In this document: positions 54,501-64,000 of the stretch, piece after piece | Position numbering within the stretch: the first letter of the stretch is position 1 | Layout: every line of letters begins with the position of its first letter | DNA from: Hirundichthys speculiger | Lineage: Eukaryota; Chordata; Actinopteri; Beloniformes; Exocoetidae | Assembly: GCA_018398805.1 (NCBI GenBank) | Contig: JAGFBZ010001970.1 | Location: 848,501 to 912,500 of the forward strand | Length of the DNA stretch: 64,000 bases | Direction: 5' to 3' | Program-made: the position numbers and the translations under genes | The notes under the pieces: generated by a model | What the model was told of the DNA's origin: nothing | What the model saw: the letters and a program-made list of their open reading frames with translations, nothing else | The model's database searches: none

Positions 54501-57500
54501 GGAAAGTGAATTCATTGTCTTCTTAATGATTCAGCAAATTAATTACCTTTTTTTTAAATCACCAGGTTGGTAGTTTTCACTCACTGGTGCTCTCGAGAAG
54601 GCTCACCTGATACGTGTTCTCTCTGATGACAGAAGGTGAAAACCTTCACTTCCATTGCTGGACAGCGAGGACAACAGTGATGTCATCCCAATGATGAGTT
54701 AGGTATTTAAAATTAGGACAGTTAACCGGATTCATGAAAGCCAAACTGCAGACCAAACACAAAAAGCATGAAGTGATGTGCAGCTCTAGTCTCTTCCGCT
54801 GTCTGCACCTTCTGAGGGACACGAAACTGCTTTGTGTGAGATAAAGACAGTTAAAAACGTAGCTGTTCAGCCTGGAGATGCAAATGCAACCTGCAACAGC
54901 AAATTCAGGTGGAGTGGCTGTCAGACTGGAGGCCAGGGAGGAGGAGAGAGCCAAAAAAAATAAAAAAAAATAAAATAAAATTTAGGCCATCAAGTAAAGT
55001 CAGAGATCTGACAGAGGACAGTCTGCTTTAAAGCCATGTGGAGCTCCATCACCAAACCTCTCCAGTTTTCCAGTATATTCCTGTGTAGAAAAAATAGACT
55101 TATTTTCATGTCTACACATGAAAAAGTTTAAAACAAGAGAAGTAAAAATAGGTTTCCAAGGACATGAATCACTGTTGTCATGACGTCATTACAAACGTCT
55201 ACGAGACACAAACACACATAATATAATATAATGTGCATGCTTGGTGTGTGTGTGGTGTGTGTTTGTAAGGTGGATTCAATCATTACCAGGGCTGCTGTCT
55301 TAACCCCACCTACAAAACACTTCTTAAGGACCGTGTGCTTGGGCATATTAGTTTAAATTCTTTCAACTTCTATTTTTTTTTTTTGTTTGTTTGTTTGCAA
55401 AAGAATGGGTTTTGTAAGGCCATTACCAATAATCCACTTTTACTGATGATCAACCCCTCACTTAATACTTGGAGGGTAATTAATGAGGAGAGTGGGGCCC
55501 TGTGGGCCAGGAAGGCACTAAAATGACGAGTCCCAGAGCTTATCCTGCATTCATAGAGGTAAGATTGCAATGTCAACCCTTACATTCTTACCAAAGTTGG
55601 CAATGGGTTGGCAATCATAACTCATTTAGGAGGTTTGGAGAAGGACAACAATTTGAGGGCAAAGAATCAAGAAAAGGATAGACATAAGATGGGAGGGGAG
55701 CAGGATGAGCAGACACGAAAAGACCAAAGAAGGTGGGAACAAAGAGTGTAAAAGAAAGCATAAAAAAGGGAGGAAAAGAAAGGGGATAAAAATAACTAAG
55801 GATGGAAGGAAAGTGGGGAAGAGCAAGACTGGAGGAGAAGCGAAGACAGAACTAAGTGGAGCTGAGGAGGCGCTGGGCCTGGGGGACTGCTGTGCATTTA
55901 TCCTCCTCTGCAGAGGGCTTCTGAAGCACTACCTCAAGAAAAGACTTAAAAGCAGGGTGGGTGCTGCTCTGCGCTGATCTGTTAATACCCACAGATACAT
56001 GAGGCTTCGCCCATAGTACGTCTGGGGGTGGGGTGAAGTGTGTCTCGGTGTCTATGCGTGTTCGTGTGTGTTTCGTTATGTGCTCAAGGATCATATCGTA
56101 TCTCTGCAGATGACAGTCCATGCCCACAGTTTGCTCGGCCCATCTCACCCGGAGACATGAAGTTACCAGAGCGATTAAAAGATTAGATTGGACTACCGTG
56201 TGGCAGTGTGTCAGCATTGTCACCCAAAGCGGCTGATGTAAGGGTGGGGCTGAAGGTGGGAGGCATATAACTATCCTGTTTTAAGATCCTGTATAAATAG
56301 ACTCCTGCCTCCTCCTGGGAATCAGTGTAAAACACCCTCAGAGCCCCAGAATGCAGCAGAAAAATATGCACACTGGGAGGTAGAAAAGCTGTATAGGATT
56401 TGATATGGCTGCTTTACAGAGGACCATGTCATGTGCTCTCAGGGGAGGGTCCACATGATTAATTCAATGAAAGTAGGCTGTGATGTCATGATGCAAAGAT
56501 CTGAGGATTCTTTCAATTTTCTTTGGATGCCCTGCTTTATAAATACTGTTGAATAAGGATGCAATCGTTTACAGACATGCATTAAAAAAGTTCTGTTTGT
56601 TCAAGTTTTTTTTAACACTTCCACGTGTCTGCAGGACCCAGTACTGCTGCTCAGCAATAACCTCCAGAAGATCCCTTCGTTTTCACAGTTTCTATCAGCC
56701 ACTATGATTTAACGTTTTGAAATTCTTAAATGTCAGAGCTCCATGTTCTCAGCAAGCCATCTGTTCATCTTTACACACAAAGCACATTGACTGCTTTGCG
56801 TCAGACAACTGTCGTGTTAAACGTGAGCTCAGAAAGGTAAGAGAAAGATAAAAGTGGCCTTGATCCTGAACCTCACGTTGCTCCTGATGTTCAGTCACTT
56901 TAGTTAAAAATGCACCTTTTAATGCGTAAAATATGCAAGACATTAAAATTACTTGGTTACATGTAAGCGCAAAAACTCCTCACAGTTTGGAAAAGATCAT
57001 GATGTGGCAACAGATCACAGCCTCATAACTTGTTGAAAAGTGCCAGAAGAATGAACGTAAATCCCTCGAGCAGTGTTGCATTCAATGTTTATTAAAATCA
57101 AACAAACAAAAAACAAAACAAACTAACTAACGAAAGAAGGTCAGCAGATAAACTTCAGATGGCACAAAGAAAGAGACAGCGTGAGCAGAGCTACTGCCAC
57201 AGAACGCCACACATGCCGTGCTTTTCTATTAATTCTCAGTTTTAATGTTAAATGAGCAGTTACAGCAGAAAAAGCACATTTCTAATATACTGGTGGGTGT
57301 TTAAGTTCACATTTACTTGATCATGATGGTGAAAGCCATATATCATAAAAATGTGTCTGGTAGACTGTCGTTTGAGTCCATCAGCGTCTCTGGTCCTGTT
57401 GCTCAACCTGTATTCTTTGATAACAAGCTATCAAAGTGTTGCGGTTAACCAAGCATGTGATGCTGCTTACAGTTGTCTCTCCTGATGGTGTAAACAGCTC

Positions 57501-58585
57501 TGATACATGGTGGTACATGAACTGCAGACTCTGCAGCTTGTGCTCAAGTGTTATCCTTTTTTTTCAATATACAGGTTCTTATAATACTATGTAAATTAGC
57601 AAAGTTATAAACTATGTGTTGAAAATACAGGAAGCATTGTGGACTCAGCATTGAGCATTATTCACGTTTAATTTTTCTTCCCTGGCTGTTCTGGGCTATG
57701 AGATTTTTCTTGTGCGCATATTTTTCTGTATAGCCCTGTGATTAAATTATAATTTACAGTGACAATAAGATGCTTTGCTTTTGTTCTAAAATTAGAATAA
57801 GGAGAATACATAACACTTCAAATTTTACACTAATGGCTAACTATAAATATCTGAATATATACCAAGCCAAGTTTATAATATATGCTGCACAAACGTTACA
57901 TGTATTAAATAATAATAATAAAAATAATAAATAAAAAAAATCTGCATGCTTCAACTGACTGAAATATTAAGAAATATCTGCCAAACTGGAATGACCTCCA
58001 TACTGGCTGGACGGGAGATAAATAATGTTCCTCTGAATTAAGAAGTCTAAATCCCAGAGATTTCATCTTGCTTGTAATCTGGACACAGTTGCAGGGAAAC
58101 TGGGTTTCTGAGGATATATTTAAAAAGAAAAAAAAAAAACAAAAACAAAAAAAAAAAAGAAAATCCTCATCTGTACAAAATTTATGGGATTATGCTGAAG
58201 TTAGACAGTAATTCACAATCTACTGTTTTCTGCAAACTGAAGGGATTCCTCCTGCATACATGCAGATGTCCGTGCTGGGCTGTGTGGCAGGTAGCTGAGT
58301 GATTGTGTATGTCTTTGATGACAGTAAATGACGGTGTTTTCTCAGTTTAGCTCCTACGCTGTGACGTGGACTAAACTTGTTTTTTTTTTTTTCATTATTT
58401 TTGCATCTTGGGTCCACACCATTTTTTTCCCCTCTATGCTCCATTAGCAAATTCCCTCCTTCTCATTTCCTCCTCATCCCTCCATTTGTCCCTTAACACT
58501 TCAATTAAAAATCTGACTGGGGAATTTACTCATTTTAGCTGAGAAAAACAAAGAAAGTTCACTCTGGGGTACTTGTGTTTTTCAG
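51551..58585. other. Long unannotated stretch, no gene seen
   Basis: Single-copy-looking sequence with simple repeats: imperfect (CA)n at 52,571-52,616, (AAT)n near 53,470-53,490, A/T runs near 53,989-54,016, 54,955-54,980 and 58,120-58,160, and the purine-rich tract listed separately. The 123-codon minus-strand frame at 55,852-56,223 has no motif. This would be the place to look for conserved non-coding elements. Confidence 0.5.
55630..55870 (+). other. Purine-rich (AG) tract, about 240 bp
   Basis: The plus strand is strongly biased to A and G without a fixed repeat unit, like 24,485-24,740. The open frame through it is lysine- and glycine-rich only because of this bias. Confidence 0.7.
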
Positions 58586-58740
58586 GAGCTGAAGAAGGGA
58601 CACCGAGCTGAAGAGAGAACAATGCTGCATGGGATTGTAAAGACAACCTGAAGGACTCGAGAGCTGTCATTCACTTAGAGTGGCTGCAAGGTCAGTTGGC
58701 TGAGGGATGGTGAGTCTGCCATTTGCTTATACCACTGCTG
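58586..58740 (+). other. Candidate 5' exon of a host gene (weak)
   Basis: A good acceptor (TTGTGTTTTTCAG) precedes 58,586. Two good donors follow: GATG|GTGAGT at 58,709 and GCTG|GTGAGT at 58,740. An ATG at 58,707 opens MVSLPFAYTTA up to the second donor. Upstream of it all frames are closed, as in a 5' UTR. This could be an untranslated exon ending in a short coding start. Chance is quite possible; I have no second exon. Confidence 0.2.
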
Positions 58741-58840
58741 GTGAGTTCATCTTTAGTAGACTCATCTGCATTATTATAGTAAACTGACCAGGAGTAGTAT
58801 TACTATATTAGTTTTGCTGTTAGTAGTATTACTAGTATTT

Positions 58841-58952
58841 CTTTTTTTGGCACTAGTGGCCTTTATTCATAGTGTAGAGAGACAGGAAAGGGGGCATAGA
58901 GAGAATGGGGAAAACATGCAGAAAAGGTCACATGCGCTACCAGGGCAGCCCC
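58841..58952 (-). mobile_element. tRNA-derived SINE, internally deleted
   Basis: Read on the minus strand: GGGGCTGCCCTGGTAGCGCA (a tRNA-like head), then directly CTGCATGTTTTCCCCATTCT, CTCTATGCCCCCTTTCCTGT and AATAAAGGCCACTAGTGCC with an A tail. The middle of the tRNA-like head that I recall for this teleost SINE family is missing. A perfect 14-bp target duplication, TATTACTAGTATTT, flanks it (58,827-58,840 and 58,953-58,966). Confidence 0.85.
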
Positions 58953-59249
58953 TATTACTAGTATTTAATGCTCTTTATAGTTTTCTACTTTTCAAGCATG
59001 CATTCCTCAAGATAAGATCATTCTACACATCTTTTTGGACAGTAAAAAAATGGGGAAAATGCTGGTTGTTGTAGAAAATGTGAAGAAAGTCGCTAAGTTA
59101 ACAACAGTGAAGAGAAGTTGTAAGCAAGTCTGCATCTCATTTTGTTGAGCTAAAGAGAAGAAAAACTGAGACTGAGCAGATAGTGAGCACACATGCATTT
59201 AGAAAATTTAAAAGGGAAATGAAATCAGATTATTTTGGTATAAATGGCT

Positions 59250-59300
59250 TTGTGTGTGTGTGTGTGTGTGTGTATGTATATGTATGTATGTATGTATGTA

Positions 59301-59360
<60 letters not shown>
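59250..59360. repeat. (GT)n(TATG)n(TA)n compound microsatellite, left block
   Basis: GT units 59,250-59,273, TATG units to about 59,299, TA units to 59,360. Confidence 0.96.
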
Positions 59361-59363
<3 letters not shown>

Positions 59364-60193
59364 GCTGTCAGCCGATTACATTTTTTAATCACGATTAATC
59401 GAAAGATTTTCATAGTTAACTCGCAATTAATCGCACATTAATCGCATTTTTTTTAAATGATTTTTTTTATCTATCCAACCATCCATCCATCCATCATCTA
59501 TACCCATTTTGTCCTATACGGGGTCACAGGTATCTGCTTTATTTTTTTTTTTTTAAACCTTTAGTTTGAAAACCAGAAGTCCACCAATGCTGCCATACTT
59601 TTTCGGGGCTTAATTCATCAGCTTCTTAGTGTATTTTGTCCGGGTTGCTGCTTGACTGCAGTAATTTGCTGACGGTCCCTTAGATCCACGGCAGCATCAG
59701 GTACTCAGAAGGACATTCAGCGCTGTTCCTTTGAGTTTTTGCCACACTCACTGAGCTCGGAGGGTTGATGACATTTGTGAAATGTCTGGCATACTTATAT
59801 CTACAAAATGATACCAATCTGGATGAAATTGGTGCTGTCTTTTCATGATGCTATTAAAGTTTAAAAAAAAAAACAAGCGAATGTCAGATGTAAAACTAAC
59901 TTTACCGTGTCCTGCGGTGGTAACTCAGTTCACAGCGATAATAAATACAAATAAACTTTTTCTTGTCAAGAGACCCATCTGGCAGCACCTTAAGGCTAAA
60001 CTTGCCGTTAATAAGACCCTTTTCTGTCGCCATGTCTATCCCACACATTGACTGTAAATTATCTAATCGGCCGAGGGTCACACAGAAACATGTGTGCGTT
60101 AATCTCGTGTAAAAAAAAAAAAAAAAAAAAAAAAGTGGTGTTTAACAGAATTTGCGTTAAAGCGTTATTAACGCGTTAACTTTGACAGCCCTA
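59360..60193. mobile_element. Non-autonomous hAT-like element (about 830 bp)
   Basis: Starts TAGAGCTGTCAGCCGATTA, with AATCACGATTAATCG near the left end, and ends TATTAACGCGTTAACTTTG then ACAGCCCTA. The inverted termini TAGAGCTGTCA and TAGGGCTGTCA differ at one base. I recall such ends from an abundant teleost hAT-like family. No clear 8-bp duplication is visible, because the site lies in a microsatellite. The interior holds an A run (60,110-60,133) and a short piece of the dispersed 'atccatccatc' repeat (59,470-59,530), but no transposase. Confidence 0.75.
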
Positions 60194-60224
60194 GTGTGTA
60201 TAACTATAATACATATTTATAATA

Positions 60225-60228
<4 letters not shown>

Positions 60229-60258
<30 letters not shown>

Positions 60259-60268
60259 GTGTATGTGT
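60229..60268. repeat. (TATG)n microsatellite, middle block
   Basis: About seven TATG units, then GTGTGTATGTG up to the TA at which the next element inserted. Confidence 0.93.
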
Positions 60269-60269
60269 A

Positions 60270-60960
60270 CAGTGATCCCTTATTTTTCGCAGTTAATGGG
60301 GATCGGCGCCTCCCTGCAAAAATCAAAATCATGAACTGGAGCCGTAGCCCTCCGAGCCTAAATAATGTGTTTAAAATATGTTTAAAAACAGCAAAAAAAA
60401 GTAGCAGGGCACTGCAGCGAAGCAAGACAAAGGCTCAACTGTGGTCTTTCTGTTACCTTCACAGCTTCTGGTCTCTGAACCGTAGTAAAGAAACCGCTGG
60501 TATTGTGCTATTTTTGGCTCGTAATTAGGGGCTAACATGCTAACAACAACAAAAGAAAAAGTTCAGTTTTCTCTGCATGGAATGGGCACTTTATTCTGAC
60601 ACTGCAGGAACTTGTAACATCACACAGGTTGTATTGTTGGGCTCCTGTCGGTTAACGGAGAATGTAAATCTATACACGCTGGGCTGCTGTTGATGCTCAC
60701 TACACTTTTCATCTAACCCTGTTTTCATTCTGCCGTCCCACTACACACACACTCCATTACCCATAAGGCCACATCATTACCCATAAGGCTACCTTCTTAA
60801 AGGGGCCAGGCTGGCTCACACTTCTGTGCTGTGAGAGAACACGCACAACATCCTGTGATGTTTTTTTTCTTGATTTTTTATTATATTATATATTTCTAAA
60901 AAAATCTGCGAATAACTAAAAACGCGAAACTTAAAGCACGAAATTGGCAAGAGATCACTG
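60270..60960. mobile_element. Tigger/pogo-like non-autonomous element (691 bp)
   Basis: Starts CAGTGATCCCTTATTTTTCG and ends AAGAGATCACTG, with TA on both sides (60,268-60,269 and 60,961-60,962). Both its left 45 bp and right 60 bp (AAAAAATCTGCGAATAACT) match the 271-bp relative at 36,367-36,637, so both are deletion derivatives of one family with different interiors retained. No transposase frame found. Confidence 0.78.
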
Positions 60961-60962
60961 TA

Positions 60963-61058
<96 letters not shown>
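60963..61058. repeat. (TA)n microsatellite, right block
   Basis: About 46 TA units, the longest TA tract of the window. Confidence 0.97.
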
Positions 61059-61060
<2 letters not shown>

Positions 61061-61897
61061 TGTTTTTATGTGATCTAATTCTAAAAAGTCAGTACACTGC
61101 CCAGCCCTAAAGGATCCTTGCATGTATTCCCACAGCTCTGGACTGCCCCACTTTCAAAAAACCGCTGAGTCAGTCATCTTAATGGCTTCGCAGATTTGTC
61201 TGATATGTGTAGTCCTGTGTCAGATCTTTGACGATTTGAATTAATGCTTAACTGAAGGATCTAGTCTCAAGATTATGTGTGTTTGATTCTGTTTACACCA
61301 TCTGCCATCAGATGTAATTGAATGTACTGCATGGCATAATCTCATACATCCGGGGGTTATGTTTTACTGCTGCTGTAGACTTTGTGTGTGTGTGTGTGTG
61401 TGCGCGCGTGCGTGTTTAATAGTGCAGAGATAACCTGGAAGAATCCATACAGCCTCTAAGTCCCAGCCTTACAGTGAATCATGAGCTCAAGTCCTGAATC
61501 ATTAAGGTCATATGCCCAGCATTTGATTAAGGTTTTGAAGGGTACTTAGAGCTGCTGCTACCATAATGTGCATCATGTGCTGCACATAGGGCACCTCGTG
61601 CTGGAGGGAGCACAAAAATGACCCAGTAATGATCATCAGGGTTCCTCCTGAAACACAGAACATCCACTGTGTATCAGGCCTTGAGATGCCATAGGGGGCC
61701 TCGTTTTATGTATGAATGTGTCACATTCTTGCACACAGCAGTGGGGTTGGAGTGGGAGCGACTTCCGAAGGGCTCCAGTCTGTCCCTGCATACCTATGTA
61801 CAGGACCTTTGTCGTAGTTGGAGTTACACTTGTTTCTAGTTGTCTGTGTTTCTTTGAAATGCTGAATGGTGTTTTTTTGTTGTTTTTTTTTTGTTTT
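61059..61897. other. No gene seen
   Basis: Contains (GT)n with a CG step at 61,383-61,414 and T-rich runs near 61,873-61,905. TGCCCAGCCCTA near 61,095 resembles a hAT terminus, but no partner was found. Confidence 0.5.
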
Positions 61898-62091
61898 TTT
61901 TTTTTCTGCTGTGCTGTAGATAGCAGAGCTTCCCTTTGTTTGTTTCTTTCATGTACCTCAGACATGGCAACAGATCAAATGAAGCAGAGCTTATATGAAT
62001 TGGACATGATAAATGTTGAGCACACAGTATCTTTTACTGACATCAGTGCAATCCATTTATCTTATTTTTATTTTAAAAAAAAATGACAAAG
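61898..62091 (+). repeat. Dispersed repeat with short ATG frame, copy A
   Basis: ACCTCAGACATGGCAACAGA starts a frame reading MATDQMKQSLYELDMINVEH. The same layout recurs at 63,330-63,475 (MAAEQINYILCQLAMTNIDH). Upstream sequence is also shared. The element is unnamed; a Harbinger-type origin is possible from memory of similar repeats. Confidence 0.5.
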
Positions 62092-63184
62092 ATGATGGAA
62101 CAAGGTAGAAATACATTGAAGGAAATACTGTATCATGCTACCAAGTGGACCAGTTGCATTTGTTATGGTCCATGTCAACGTGATGTAGTTACATTTCTCG
62201 GGAGGTGTGCATCAGGCTGTATTGTGTTCTCCTTTAAACTGTGACACTTCAGCGTGCAGAACAAAATATATGATAACAAAAGAACAAGACTGGGGCTGAA
62301 ACAAACCAACAGTTTGAGAGTTCCTTTAAGCACTTTCTTAATATTTCAAAATCATGGACCTTATATTAGATAGCAGTTGTTTACCAAAACCTGTAAGGAG
62401 ATATTTAGTTAGTGAACCATCAGGTGATGATAGTTAATAATTAATTATAAAAGCATGACATAGTTGCTTTGTTTGAGTCATGTACAGTATCGTGACTTGC
62501 TACCTACTGCCGCTGTAGACTGATAGGGTTAAGATTTTTAAGAGAACCTGACATCCTGATTATCAGTATCACTGTGCAGAGTTGCTTGCTTATGTCTGTT
62601 AATGCTAAATACAGATGCTTTTACAGGACAAGGATCATACGCTTGTTATTTAAAGTAACATGTAAATCCTAATGCTGCCATGTGGGGCGGTGAGCAAGTT
62701 TCTACATTAAGGATTCAGTGTAGGCTCAGGGGCACTTTGGTAGGCTTAGCACTTGCTGGCTTTTGATTAAACTGCTCCTCCTGACTGGCCTCTGACTGAC
62801 AGGTATACATGCATATTTTGTATTTCTCTTATACAGATGCGCCAGTAAATGTTTTGCAAAAGGTTTGAAAAATAAGCTCACTTTCTTAGAATGACTCACA
62901 TAGAAGAGAACTGATTTATCTCCTTGATTATTGTTAAATGTGTGACTACAACCAGATATATACCCTTCATTAAAATGTTATATCTTGGTTGTGCAATTCT
63001 AAGAGAAAAATGAAAATGTTTTTTTTAAATCTAACCATGCATCTATTCATTCAGCCATTATCTGCCTCTTACCTGAGACCCGGTAATGGGAAATTGTTCA
63101 TTTCCAGTAGGGGTTCCTGGGTAAAACTACGAGGTTTAGAATTTTAACATAGCCAGTCTCAGTCCTTTCTACCATTGTGTCTCC
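62092..63184. other. No feature recognised
   Basis: Single-copy-looking sequence; part of 63,030-63,110 vaguely resembles the 'atccattcattcagccattatc' start of the dispersed repeat. Confidence 0.5.
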
Positions 63185-63475
63185 ACTTAGGCTGATTTAT
63201 ACTTCTGTGTGACACATACGCACGGCCCCAATGCCATCTCTGGCCTTTATACTTGCGTGTTATTGTTTGCGCTACTCTGTAATTACACTACCAACCGCTA
63301 GATGGCAGTGCCGATTCTTTTCTGCTGAGCCGTATCTTGGCATTGCTAAGTTTCCTTTTGTTTACCTCCTGCATGTAGCTCAGACATGGCGGCGGAGCAA
63401 ATAAACTATATTTTATGTCAGTTGGCAATGACAAATATTGACCATCAGTTGTTTTTACAGACGTTGCAGTAAACT
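63185..63475 (+). repeat. Dispersed repeat with short ATG frame, copy B
   Basis: Begins TAGGCTGATTTATACTTCTG and includes ACCGCTAGATGGCAG, then CTCAGACATGGCGGCGGAGC with a 29-codon frame from 63,386. It is better preserved than copy A at 61,898. Probably a non-autonomous DNA transposon (Harbinger-like by recollection). Its right end may be cut by the gag fragment. Confidence 0.5.
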
Positions 63476-63544
63476 ATTGTTCCACCCGACTTGAAAACGT
63501 TGAAGAAAAAGTAGTGGTGGGAAGTTCAAAAAAGAAGAAGAACA

Positions 63545-64000
63545 AATCGACAAGACGTACAGTTACATTTGGAGAGACCCAACCGTGTGATGGCGACAGC
63601 AAGCTTGTGGCAGATAGGGTTGTGTGTCCTCCCAGTGCAGCCGGACAATTTGCTGCCCAGTGTCCTGATTCCCTGCAGAAGTAGCAAACATCAGAGAGAA
63701 TGGAACGCCTCTCCTCGTTCCCTGCCCCACCGGGCTTTCTGCTGGCATCCTCGGCCACGCTGTGGGAAGGCACTTTGGACAGCTTTATACATGCACAGAG
63801 CTGATTTATACAGTTCATTGTTTTTCTTGGCTTGTTTAACATGCTTTGCCTCGGTCAATATTTCATCAATATGAACAACATGTTGGTGAATCGTATCCAG
63901 TCTGGCTTCTGTCCATCCAACACAAGTGAGCTTGGTCTCATCAAAAATCTCTGGTTTCAACACTTTTAGGAATGAGTTCCAGAAATATTACATGCACAGT
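63545..64000 (-). pseudogene. Retroviral-type gag fragment (capsid end and zinc knuckle), runs off the window
   Basis: Minus strand, entering from beyond 64,000. Two overlapping frames join: 63,963-63,691 (helical, charged segment as at the end of a capsid domain, followed by an Arg/Gly-rich stretch) and 63,842-63,474. The second holds a CCHC zinc knuckle of the form C-x2-C-x4-H-x4-C at 63,686-63,645, the nucleic-acid-binding motif of Gag nucleocapsid. One frameshift separates the two parts. Downstream, where protease and pol would follow, the homology stops near 63,500-63,545 and another repeat begins. So this is a truncated old copy of an endogenous retrovirus or LTR retrotransposon; LTRs are not visible. 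It is described only and not reconstructed. Confidence 0.7.

Noticed and set aside
55852..56223. 123-codon minus-strand frame
   Set aside because: No recognisable motif and it starts in the purine-rich tract; treated as chance.
61083..61101. TGCCCAGCCCTA as another hAT terminus
   Set aside because: No inverted partner or target duplication nearby.
1..64000. tRNA, rRNA or other structural RNA genes
   Set aside because: I scanned for the B-box-like GGTTCGAAT pattern and rRNA-like blocks and saw only the degraded SINE head at 58.9 kb.

Overview
This looks like a stretch of gene-poor vertebrate chromosome, most likely from a ray-finned (teleost) fish. It is AT-rich and full of long microsatellites. 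Its dispersed repeats match, from memory of the families, those typical of teleosts: Tc1-like, hAT, piggyBac and Tigger-like DNA transposons, L2-type and other LINEs, a tRNA-derived SINE, and retroviral-type gag. I cannot name the species. I found no host protein-coding gene, tRNA or rRNA that I can defend. One weak candidate host exon lies near 58.6 kb. The window could be an intergenic region or part of a large intron.

Layout. 0-3.2 kb: a broken hAT fragment (minus strand), a Tc1-like remnant and a LINE tail. 3.4-13.4 kb: mostly single-copy sequence with microsatellites. 13.4-19.2 kb: nested repeats, a BED-finger hAT relic, a second copy of the 5' hAT fragment, and an L2-type LINE fragment (minus). 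20-21.7 kb: a LINE fragment split by an 895-bp hAT element that has an 8-bp target duplication and keeps the tail of its transposase frame. 24.8-25.3 kb: another hAT element. 28.7-30.3 kb: the best preserved mobile element, a Tc1-family transposon with about 220-bp IR/DR-type ends and a nearly full-length transposase broken by two compensating frameshifts. 31-32.1 kb: a decayed LINE reverse transcriptase. 33.6-37.2 kb: a TTAA-flanked element, a hAT zinc-finger relic, a Tigger-like element and the C-terminal part of a piggyBac transposase.

40.5-43.0 kb is the most interesting place. A small hAT element with a perfect 8-bp target duplication was itself invaded at a TA by a 2.2-kb element. That inner element has arrays of ACGT palindromes at both ends, repeatedly paired at exactly 11 bp. 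Inside it lie two apparent 3' exons of a spliced gene, with splice signals, matching phase, a stop codon and a polyadenylation signal. I cannot assign the family of this inner element with certainty.

44.3-47.1 kb: a long L2-type LINE on the minus strand, from endonuclease to 3' tail, with an internal tandem duplication that was later hit by a palindromic MITE. 50.1-51.6 kb: two further Tc1-like relics and a hAT MITE with a perfect target duplication. 51.6-58.5 kb: mostly unannotated sequence. 58.8 kb: a SINE with a 14-bp target duplication. 59.2-61.1 kb: a compound microsatellite interrupted by two DNA transposons. 63.2-64.0 kb: a dispersed repeat and a retroviral-type gag fragment running off the right edge.

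The genes do not form a pathway. The content is a layered record of transposon insertions. Family names rest on protein motifs and end sequences read by eye, without database searches.
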